The notes under the pieces are model-generated. The model was not told the origin of the DNA, did no database searches, and was given only the letters and a program-made list of their open reading frames with translations. The position numbers and the translations under genes are program-made. This document shows positions 14,655 to 19,917 of a stretch of DNA of 19,917 bases, one piece after another. Each line of letters begins with the position of its first letter. The stretch's first letter is position 1. Where the stretch lies: positions 1-19,917 of the forward strand of contig JAEETM010000062.1 in assembly GCA_016290335.1 (NCBI GenBank), read 5' to 3'. This stretch comes from Treponema sp. GTDB lineage: Bacteria; Spirochaetota; Spirochaetia; Treponematales; Treponemataceae.

Positions 14655-15779
14655 CTATTTTCCTATAAGCACAAGTGAGAATATGCCGCCCATAACTCCT
14701 AAAAGAATATTCGGAACCCAGATACACAAAAAAGAATCAAGATGAACACGGGTAACAAGCAACTGACCCGAAATCTGCATTGCCCAGTACAAAACACAAA
14801 TAATTATACCTATAAATAACCCCATTGTAAGACCGTTATGTTTTCCAAACAAAAAAGCAATTGAAAAAGCAAGAAAGGCAAAAAAGATTGAACCGAATGG
14901 AATTGCAAACTTTTTATAATATTCCATGCGCCAGGTGTTGAGCCTTATTTTATCTATATCAGGCTTAAGCTCCATAGAATGGATTTCTTTGCGTAAATCA
15001 ATAAAGGTCATTTCGCGCGGATTTTTGCCAGACTTTCCGGTAAAGGTGGAATCAAAAATATTAAGGATTGTACGCCCAGACTTCATAACATCATAATTTT
15101 TTCTTACGTGATTTTTAAAAGTTGTTACAATCGTATCACTCATATCCAGCTGGAGAAGTACACCTTCATTTCTTGCGCCTGTAAGCTTAGAAGCGCCCGC
15201 AACAATTATTGATTCTTCATCCTTTTTGCTTTCGTTAAAAAAAATGATATCGGAAACATTTTCGCCGTCTACGCTGCCAATTACAACTGTGTTGTCGCCA
15301 ATTTGTTTAACGCTGTCCGGTTCAAGTACGACGGTCGGGTTAGAGTGTAATATTTTTCTATACAATTGATTGTATTTTATTGTTCCAAGTGGTAAAAGAT
15401 AGTCGTTTACAAAAAAAGAAACGAGTGATATTGCAAGGCCCAGTATCATAACCGGTACTAAGATTGAACGGAAGCTAAAGCCGGATGCCCTGAAAATTAA
15501 GATTTCGTTATCGCTGGCCATTCGTCCAAGGCACATTAAAAAACCAACAAGGGTTGCAAATGGAGCAGACTGCGCTATGATGGCGGGCAAACTGTAAACC
15601 ATAATCTTTACAACATCGTTGAAGGGAGCACGCTTTGAAAGCATATCTTCGCCAATAAGAAGAATCTGGTTTGCAAAAAAAACTACAAACAAAAAGGCAA
15701 AGCAAATCATAAAATAATAGAAAAGCTCTCTGTAGAGATATTTTATAAGTATGTTTCGCCCTAACCGTCTTCCTGGCAT
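14655..15779 (-). CDS. lptF: LptF-like permease (YjgP/YjgQ family)
   Basis: This is the partner inner-membrane subunit of the LptFG-type lipid exporter, 374 aa. Three hydrophobic segments occupy about residues 15-115. A soluble domain runs from about 125 to 265, and three segments close the protein. The coupling motif FLMCLGRMASDNEILIFRASG (key residues GR, S.NEI and RASG, about 79-99) matches the LptF pattern LMTLGKLYTESEITVMHACG closely, which is why I assign F here and G to the next gene. The ATG at 15779 overlaps the dut stop by one base (TAATG), with AGGAG 11 bases upstream, so translation is likely coupled to dut. The LptB ATPase and LptA/C/D partners are not in the window. Function by family is export of an outer-membrane glycolipid; cargo in this organism is unknown. 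Confidence 0.88.
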   Translation of the reverse strand: MPGRRLGRNILIKYLYRELFYYFMICFAFLFVVFFANQILLIGEDMLSKRAPFNDVVKIMVYSLPAIIAQSAPFATLVGFLMCLGRMASDNEILIFRASGFSFRSILVPVMILGLAISLVSFFVNDYLLPLGTIKYNQLYRKILHSNPTVVLEPDSVKQIGDNTVVIGSVDGENVSDIIFFNESKKDEESIIVAGASKLTGARNEGVLLQLDMSDTIVTTFKNHVRKNYDVMKSGRTILNIFDSTFTGKSGKNPREMTFIDLRKEIHSMELKPDIDKIRLNTWRMEYYKKFAIPFGSIFFAFLAFSIAFLFGKHNGLTMGLFIGIIICVLYWAMQISGQLLVTRVHLDSFLCIWVPNILLGVMGGIFSLVLIGK

Positions 15780-16225
15780 TAGTTTTTCACTCCTGTTGAG
15801 CCAAAACCGCCAGCTCCGCGTTCTGTTTCTGAAAGAGAAGTTGCCGGTATAAATACAGCCTGTGTTACCGGTGCTATGATAATTTGAGCAATACGGTCAT
15901 TGTTATGGATAGTAAAATCTTCGTTTCCAAGGTTGATGAGTATTACGCGGAGTTCACCACGGTAATCACTGTCGATTGTTCCGGGAGTATTAAGAACGGT
16001 TACGCCATTTTTGGCGGCGAGTCCTGAACGGGGACGAACTTGTATTTCATAACCTTCCGGGATTTCAAAAAAAAGACCGGTTGGAATCATTGCGGATTTT
16101 CCAACGGGAATTACAATATCGGATTCTATATGAGCACAGACATCGGCACCGGCAGCGCCTGCTGTTTTATATTCGGGAATTACTGCACCTTCTGATGCAA
16201 CGCACTTTACGTTTACTTTTGCCAT
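15779..16225 (-). CDS. dut: Deoxyuridine 5'-triphosphate nucleotidohydrolase (dUTPase)
   Basis: This trimeric cytoplasmic enzyme hydrolyses dUTP to dUMP, keeping uracil out of DNA and feeding dTMP synthesis. It is 148 aa from the chosen ATG at 16225. The longer reading frame from 16273 would add 16 residues (MQSVVDCVFF...) that lie inside the pnp terminator and do not resemble the family's start. The five dUTPase motifs are present in order: GAAGADVCAH, RPRSGLA, the NTPGTIDSDYRGE catalytic Asp/Tyr region, DRIAQI and the C-terminal GGFGSTG arm. No Shine-Dalgarno precedes the ATG; an extended -10 lies nine bases upstream, predicting a leader of about three bases. It is the first gene of the run through lptF, lptG, tgt and onwards, which makes it the entry point for regulating them. 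Confidence 0.95.
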   Translation of the reverse strand: MAKVNVKCVASEGAVIPEYKTAGAAGADVCAHIESDIVIPVGKSAMIPTGLFFEIPEGYEIQVRPRSGLAAKNGVTVLNTPGTIDSDYRGELRVILINLGNEDFTIHNNDRIAQIIIAPVTQAVFIPATSLSETERGAGGFGSTGVKN

Positions 16226-16234
16226 AACACAATG

Positions 16235-16263
16235 ATTATAGCAAAAAAAAACGCAGTCTACAA
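16235..16263 (-). promoter_or_regulatory. Promoter for dut, nested in the pnp terminator
   Basis: On the minus strand, TGC followed by TATAAT (16243-16235) is an extended -10. A 17-base spacer, mostly the terminator's T-run, separates it from -35 TTGTAG (16263-16258), which lies in the loop and arm of the terminator hairpin. The expected start near 16228 is about three bases before the dut ATG. Confidence 0.65.
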
Positions 16264-16271
16264 CAGACTGC
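16243..16271 (-). terminator. Rho-independent terminator of pnp
   Basis: A perfect 7-bp stem (GCAGTCT 16253-16259 with AGACTGC 16265-16271) has a five-base loop. It is followed on the minus strand by one G and then nine T (16251-16243). It lies about 60 bp after the pnp stop and is oriented to end the pnp message. Confidence 0.9.
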
Positions 16272-16284
16272 ATTTATATGAATA

Positions 16285-16309
16285 GAAATCACTTTATTAA
16301 AGTGATTTC
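16285..16309. repeat. 11-bp perfect hairpin downstream of pnp
   Basis: GAAATCACTTT (16285-16295) and AAAGTGATTTC (16299-16309) form an uninterrupted 11-bp stem with a three-base loop, 25 bp past the pnp stop and ahead of the terminator. It has no U-tract. A 3' stabiliser or processing site is the simplest reading. Confidence 0.75.
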
Positions 16310-16333
16310 CATTTTATACACTATTTGAAAGTT

Positions 16334-18433
16334 TTATCCTTCCAGTGCGTCTATGTAACTCAAGTTCAGGCGGCCTTGTTTGTCTACTTCGAGGAGCTTA
16401 ACTGGGATTACCTGGCCTTCTGTAAGAACGTCTGTTACTTTGTTTACACGCTGTTTTGAGAGCTTGGAAATGTGGCAGAGGCCTTCTTTTCCAGGGAGAA
16501 TCTCAATGAATGCTCCGAACTCCATAATGCGTTTTACAGTTCCCTGATAGATTGTTCCAACTTCAGGATCTTCTGTAATACCTTTTACAGCTTTCTTGGC
16601 AGCTTCAGCGTTAACTCCGTTCTTTGAGTAGATTGTTACAGTTCCATCATCTTCTGTATTAATTGTTACATCATACTGAGCGCAGAGAGCTTTTACGTTC
16701 TTTCCGCCTGGTCCGATGAGGGCACCAATCTTATCTACAGGAATCTTCATTGTAAGAATCTGAGGTGCACGTGGGCTCAACTGAGCTGGCTTATCAATAC
16801 ATTCCTTCATTTTTCCAAGGATGAAAAGACGGCCTGCACGAGCCTGTTCCATTGCTTTCTTCATGATTTCGGTTGTTACACCGGCAATCTTAATATCCAT
16901 CTGGAAGCCAGTAATACCATCTTCTGTACCGGCAACCTTAAAGTCCATATCGCCAAGGTGGTCTTCTTCACCAAGAATATCAGAAAGAATTGCATAACGT
17001 CCGTAAGGATTGTCTCCTTCTGGTTCTGTGATAAGTCCCATAGCAATACCGGCAACCATCTTCTTCATTGGAACACCGGCAGCGAGCATACAGAGTGTAC
17101 CACCACAAGTAGAAGCCTGAGATGAAGAACCGTTAGATTCCATAATCTCGCTTACTACACGAATTGTATAAGGGAACTCTTCGCGGCTTGGAACCATTGC
17201 TGCAAGTGAACGGCGTGCGAGGTTACCGTGACCAATTTCGCGGCGGCCTGTTGTAAGCTTACCAGTTTCACCAACTGAGTATGGCGGGAAGTTATAGTGA
17301 AGGATGAAGTGCTCTGAGCGGTCTCCATCAATATCATCATAAGACTGTTCGTCCATTGCTGTACCGAGTGTACAAACTGCAAGAGACTGTGTTTCACCAC
17401 GAGTAAAGAGTGCGCTTCCGTGTGGAGTTGGCAATACGTTTACTTCGCAAGTAATAGGACGGATTTCATCAGTCTTACGACCGTCAATACGAAGTCCTTC
17501 ATCAAGAATTGACTTACGGAGAAGCTTGTACTGAATATCATCCATCAAATTACAGAAAAGCTTAGCCTGAATTGGGTCAGCCAGCTGTTCAGCATATTTT
17601 GCAGCCAGATCCTTCTGAACCTGAGCAATAGCCTTACCACGGTTGATTTTGCTGTCTTTGAAGCAGGCTTCTTTAAGAAGTGGTGTTGCTTCAGCTTCGA
17701 TAGTTTCTGCATTTTCAAGAGTTACATCAAGAGGGTTCAAAGGAAGCTTTTCCTTACCAGCCTTCTTAACGAGCTCTTCCTGCAAAAGACACATATCTGT
17801 AATAAAGCCCTGAGCCTTTTCAAGAGCGCCGAGCATTACTTCTTCAGAAACTTCGTTGGCACCACCTTCTACCATTGTAAAGCCGTCTTTAGTTCCGGCA
17901 ACAACAATTTCGAGTTCACCCTTTTCAATCTGTTCAAAAGTTGGGTTGATAATGTATTCACCGTTCATGTATCCAATACGGCAGGCAGCTACCGGACCGT
18001 GGAATGGAATATCAGAAATACATGTTGCAGCAGAAGCAGCAATAACGGCAAGAATATCCTGAGTGTGAACACCGTCGCATGAAACACATGTTGGAACAAT
18101 CTGAAGTTCGTGACCAAATGACGGTTCAAAAAGTGGGCGCATAGGACGGTCAATAAGACGAGATACCAGAATCTCCTTATCCTTTGGACGACCTTCGCGT
18201 TTTACAAAGCCACCAGGGATTTTTCCGGCAGCATAGAATTTTTCGTTGTACTCAACAGTTACAGGAACAAAATCCTGACCTTCTGTTACGCTAGACGAAG
18301 CACAAATAGTTGCAATAATAGCGGCTCCGCCCCACTGAGCGTAAACACATCCATTAGCCTGTTTACCGATTTTTCCTGTTTCCAAGATGAGATCGGCATC
18401 TCCAAGTTTGTAGGTTACTCTTTCTACAGACAT
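16334..18433 (-). CDS. pnp: Polynucleotide phosphorylase
   Basis: This phosphorolytic 3'-5' exoribonuclease of mRNA decay can also add tails. It is 699 aa, the standard size. It has two RNase PH domains: the N-terminal half with FVPVTVEYNEKFYAAGKIPGGF and KREGRPKDKEILVSRLIDRP-type motifs (key residues FxxGKIPGGFxKREGRP and LIDRPxRPLF), and the catalytic second domain. In the latter, GRREIGHGNLARRSL binds phosphate/RNA and the Asp residues of TEDGITGFQMDIK (about 485-497) are catalytic. They are followed by a KH domain with IGPGGKN (about 563-569) and an S1 domain starting near GTIYQGTVKRIMEFGAF. All key residues are present. AGGAG lies about eight bases before the ATG at 18433. A promoter and a leader of about 100 nt with a 7-bp hairpin precede it; in enterobacteria this region mediates autoregulation. 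It follows rpsO, as in many bacteria, and ends at a two-hairpin terminator region. Confidence 0.98.
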   Translation of the reverse strand: MSVERVTYKLGDADLILETGKIGKQANGCVYAQWGGAAIIATICASSSVTEGQDFVPVTVEYNEKFYAAGKIPGGFVKREGRPKDKEILVSRLIDRPMRPLFEPSFGHELQIVPTCVSCDGVHTQDILAVIAASAATCISDIPFHGPVAACRIGYMNGEYIINPTFEQIEKGELEIVVAGTKDGFTMVEGGANEVSEEVMLGALEKAQGFITDMCLLQEELVKKAGKEKLPLNPLDVTLENAETIEAEATPLLKEACFKDSKINRGKAIAQVQKDLAAKYAEQLADPIQAKLFCNLMDDIQYKLLRKSILDEGLRIDGRKTDEIRPITCEVNVLPTPHGSALFTRGETQSLAVCTLGTAMDEQSYDDIDGDRSEHFILHYNFPPYSVGETGKLTTGRREIGHGNLARRSLAAMVPSREEFPYTIRVVSEIMESNGSSSQASTCGGTLCMLAAGVPMKKMVAGIAMGLITEPEGDNPYGRYAILSDILGEEDHLGDMDFKVAGTEDGITGFQMDIKIAGVTTEIMKKAMEQARAGRLFILGKMKECIDKPAQLSPRAPQILTMKIPVDKIGALIGPGGKNVKALCAQYDVTINTEDDGTVTIYSKNGVNAEAAKKAVKGITEDPEVGTIYQGTVKRIMEFGAFIEILPGKEGLCHISKLSKQRVNKVTDVLTEGQVIPVKLLEVDKQGRLNLSYIDALEG

Positions 18434-18484
18434 AAATTAAACTCCTACACACGTCACTACATCCGACGCATGTTTTTTTCTATT

Positions 18485-18501
18485 TATTAGTAAAACTAAT
18501 A
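18485..18501. repeat. Hairpin in the pnp leader
   Basis: TATTAGT (18485-18491) and ACTAATA (18495-18501) form a perfect 7-bp stem with a three-base loop, about 35 bases downstream of the expected pnp transcription start and 52 upstream of the ATG. It could be the target of RNase cleavage in feedback control, but that is analogy only. Confidence 0.5.
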
Positions 18502-18542
18502 TACTTATTTAAGCATCCCTTTTGATAAAAAAGAGATATTCA

Positions 18543-18571
18543 ATTTTAATCTATAATAAAATAATAATCAA
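18543..18571 (-). promoter_or_regulatory. Putative promoter for pnp
   Basis: On the minus strand, -35 TTGATT (18571-18566, 4/6) and -10 TAAAAT (18548-18543, 5/6) are 17 bases apart. They lie just past the rpsO terminator, giving a leader of about 100 nt. The 240-bp spacer 18434-18673 holds this promoter, the leader hairpin and the rpsO hairpins and shows no gene. Confidence 0.5.
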
Positions 18572-18595
18572 TTGACCCTATCTGCACGATTAAAC

Positions 18596-18631
18596 AAAAA
18601 AAATCCCGCGCAACATTGAGTCGGCGGGATT
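18596..18631 (-). terminator. Rho-independent terminator of rpsO
   Basis: AATCCCGC (18602-18609) pairs with GCGGGATT (18624-18631) around a 14-base loop. On the minus strand the stem leads into eight T (18603-18596, including the last two stem bases). It lies about 45 bp past the rpsO stop, so much of the pnp expression probably comes from the downstream promoter. Confidence 0.85.
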
Positions 18632-18636
18632 CTGCA

Positions 18637-18664
18637 GCAATGCTGAAAAATGTCAGCATATTGC
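18637..18664. repeat. Hairpin directly after rpsO, upstream of its terminator
   Basis: GCAATGCTGA (18637-18646) pairs with TCAGCATATTGC (18653-18664), with a small bulge and a six-base loop, ten bases past the rpsO stop codon. It has no U-tract. Together with the next hairpin it gives rpsO a double-stem 3' end, like pnp. Confidence 0.65.
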
Positions 18665-18673
18665 ACTGTTTGA

Positions 18674-18943
18674 CTACTTACGTAATCCAAGTTCCTTGAT
18701 GAATGCACGGTAGCCTTCGAGGTCTGTGCGTTCAAAGTACTTAAGCATCTTACGGCGCTGTCCTACAACCTTGAGAAGAGCACGTTTTGCAGATCCATCT
18801 TTTGGAAATGTTTTTACATGTTCTGTAAGCTGTTGTACGCGCTGGGTAAGCAAGGCAATCTGAACCTTTACGTTACCAGTGTCATTTTCTTTTGCACCAT
18901 ATTTCTTAATGGTAGCAGCAGTTGTTTCTTTTGTAAGTGCCAT
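18674..18943 (-). CDS. rpsO: 30S ribosomal protein S15
   Basis: Ribosomal protein S15, 89 aa, exactly the usual bacterial length. It binds the central domain of 16S rRNA early in 30S assembly. It starts MALTKETTAATIKKYG, has the internal signature GNVKVQIALLTQRVQQLTEH (key residues VQxALLTxRxxxLTEH) and ends with the conserved RRKMLKYFERTDLEGYRAFIKELGLRK-type C-terminus (key residues RRKMLxYF and LGLRK). AAGGAG lies seven bases before the ATG at 18943. A leader of about 110 nt from a strong promoter upstream, with hairpin-forming potential, could host autoregulation, which is common for S15. It sits between ribF and pnp, the order found in many bacteria, and its transcript ends at a double hairpin. 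Confidence 0.98.
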   Translation of the reverse strand: MALTKETTAATIKKYGAKENDTGNVKVQIALLTQRVQQLTEHVKTFPKDGSAKRALLKVVGQRRKMLKYFERTDLEGYRAFIKELGLRK

Positions 18944-18962
18944 ATAGCAACTCCTTAAAATA

Positions 18963-18971
18963 ATTATATCA
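18963..18971 (-). promoter_or_regulatory. Possible second, proximal promoter for rpsO
   Basis: TGA followed by TATAAT (18971-18963, minus strand) forms an extended -10 motif. No good -35 lies 16-18 bases upstream. Transcription from here would start just before the AAGGAG site and would skip the long leader. Confidence 0.35.
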
Positions 18972-18994
18972 GCCTATATAAGCGGAAAATCTTG

Positions 18995-19024
18995 CAGGTC
19001 TTAATCTGGAGTTTTAGACTAAAA
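18995..19024 (-). ncRNA. Candidate structured leader of rpsO (possible S15 autoregulatory element)
   Basis: In the leader RNA a stem can form between GTCTAA (19020-19015) and TTAAGAC (about 19004-18998), enclosing about nine bases. The same bases can instead pair within the near-perfect palindrome TTTTAGACTAAAA (19012-19024). These mutually exclusive stems sit 60-80 bases before the rpsO ribosome site. S15 is known to repress its own translation through leader RNA in several phyla; this leader is not one I recognise. Confidence 0.35.
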
Positions 19025-19060
19025 TCACAAAAGAATCCGTACTATAAGCCTGGAAATAAA

Positions 19061-19089
19061 ATTATATAGCAATTTTATTGATTAATCAA
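19061..19089 (-). promoter_or_regulatory. Putative main promoter for rpsO
   Basis: On the minus strand, -35 TTGATT (19089-19084) and a perfect -10 TATAAT (19066-19061) are exactly 17 bases apart. The expected start near 19054 gives a leader of about 110 nt. It begins just past the ribF stop. I see no GC-rich terminator for ribF in the 166-bp gap. Confidence 0.65.
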
Positions 19090-19109
19090 CACTAAAACCC
19101 GCTTTACAG

Positions 19110-19856
19110 TTATAAGAACCGTACACTCTTACATTCCGGTGGATTCAATATCTTTCCACCCTTAATTTCAAGGCGGATATATTCATTTTTTTCAGATTCA
19201 GTTCTATATAACCCATCACCCGGCAATACCTGAACTGCTTCGCCTGTTAAATCAAGCTCATAAGGTCTTGCAAGCAGCTCTTCAACCGTGGCAAAAAAGC
19301 CTTTCTGAATCATCTGGCGGATATAGGAGGAACTTACCCTTTCATCTTCATCAGTTCCTTCGCGATAATAGACAGGATCCACAAAAATACATTCAACGTT
19401 ATTCTGTCCTGCCCAGTATTTTATTGCCTGTGCATCAGTAGCACCCTTATAACCGCACCTGAAGTCAATTCCTTCTGCCAGAAGCTTCATGCTGCAGGAT
19501 TTTAAAAGGATATTCAAAAAATCTGCACCGGCTATACCTGCAAAAGCTTCGTTAAAATCAACAAGAACTGCAAAATCAATGCCAAGATTTTCAAAAAGCT
19601 TAAGCCTCTGATTCAGGGTAGAAACATCACCCTTATAATCACCCGAATGCTTTATACTCGGCAGCGGTCTTAAAAAAGTTATTACCCCGGATTTCAAGCC
19701 TTTTTTTCTGCAGCCGTCAACAAGAGCATTCAAAAGCTCACGGTGCCCCAGATGAAGCCCATCAAAACTGCCGACAGAAATGCCAGTTGACTGCGGAAAA
19801 AGCTCACTGCTGTTTGAGTTTATAATATCATTCCAGGAAAAAGTCTTAATTGCCAT
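19110..19856 (-). CDS. ribF: RibF-type FAD synthetase lacking a recognisable riboflavin kinase domain
   Basis: FMN adenylyltransferase (FAD synthetase) domain, 248 aa, against about 300-320 aa for bifunctional RibF. The nucleotidyltransferase signature GSFDGLHLGH is at residues 29-38. The ligand-binding pair follows: LLAEGIDFRCGYKGATD (about 125-141, matching the family's VxGxDFxFGxxxxG) and SSSYIRQMI (175-183, matching ISSTxIRxxL), then LLARPYELDLTG (194-205), where the kinase domain normally begins. After that only about 43 residues remain and the kinase hallmark GRxLGFPTAN is absent. It probably makes FAD from FMN, and riboflavin phosphorylation would need another protein. There is no Shine-Dalgarno before the ATG; a TATAAT at 19880-19875 would give a leader of about 12 bases. 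It is upstream of rpsO, a common arrangement. Confidence 0.88.
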   Translation of the reverse strand: MAIKTFSWNDIINSNSSELFPQSTGISVGSFDGLHLGHRELLNALVDGCRKKGLKSGVITFLRPLPSIKHSGDYKGDVSTLNQRLKLFENLGIDFAVLVDFNEAFAGIAGADFLNILLKSCSMKLLAEGIDFRCGYKGATDAQAIKYWAGQNNVECIFVDPVYYREGTDEDERVSSSYIRQMIQKGFFATVEELLARPYELDLTGEAVQVLPGDGLYRTESEKNEYIRLEIKGGKILNPPECKSVRFL

Positions 19857-19874
19857 ATATTATTTATTGAAAAT

Positions 19875-19880
19875 ATTATA
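19875..19880 (-). promoter_or_regulatory. Possible -10 element for ribF
   Basis: A perfect TATAAT on the minus strand would start transcription near 19868, about 12 bases before the ribF ATG, with no ribosome site in between. The matching -35 region (19903-19898) is A/T only and weak. The window ends 37 bases beyond the -10, so upstream context is missing. Confidence 0.4.
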
Positions 19881-19917
19881 TCCTAAATTAACGAAAAATA
19901 AAATAAAAACGAACTAA

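Noticed and set aside
16226..16273. N-terminal extension of dUTPase starting at 16273
   Set aside because: The added 16 residues would be translated from the pnp terminator and dut promoter bases, and the dUTPase fold begins at MAKVNV. The start at 16225 is preferred.

Overview
The window looks like a piece of an AT-rich spirochaete chromosome, most likely a Treponema of the saccharolytic gut or rumen type. This rests on the protein families, a pnp/dut/lptF-lptG/tgt gene order that I remember from treponemes, lipoprotein-style signal peptides, and long A/T-rich spacers. It is an inference from memory, not a database match. Every gene I can support (17, one of them cut by the left edge) lies on the minus strand, so transcription runs from high to low coordinates.

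Region A (19856-16334) is RNA and cofactor housekeeping: a short RibF-type FAD synthetase lacking a recognisable riboflavin kinase domain, ribosomal protein S15 (rpsO) behind a leader of about 110 nt, and polynucleotide phosphorylase (pnp). rpsO and pnp each end in two hairpins, the second with a U-tract. Region B (16225-9700) is a compact run: dut, lptF, lptG, tgt, a secreted HEAT-repeat protein, a small cysteine-rich metal-binding protein and glutamate racemase (murI). Gaps are 52 bp or less, with one stop/start overlap. The dut promoter is built into the pnp terminator.

Region C (9652-4576) is an ABC uptake system of the BMP/NupOPQ type: a lipoprotein receptor with its own promoter, then a spacer holding a five-copy 14-bp tandem array and a terminator, then an ATPase and two permeases. 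Purine nucleosides are the most likely substrate, with riboflavin or a related ligand as the alternative. The ATPase gene seems to be transcribed from an extended -10 promoter so close to its ATG that the mRNA would be leaderless.

Region D (4369-1) is a second ABC importer with the YtfQ-YtfR-YtfT-YjfF (galactofuranose-type sugar) layout: periplasmic binding protein, double ATPase, permease and a truncated second permease. A hairpin plus U-tract after the binding-protein gene probably keeps the receptor in excess over the membrane parts. Helically phased direct repeats upstream of its promoter suggest regulation.

I found no tRNA, rRNA, CRISPR array, insertion sequence or phage gene, and no clearly novel multi-gene system. 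The most interesting signals are regulatory: terminator/promoter fusions that give leaderless or near-leaderless genes, paired 3' hairpins, phased repeats, and the truncated RibF.
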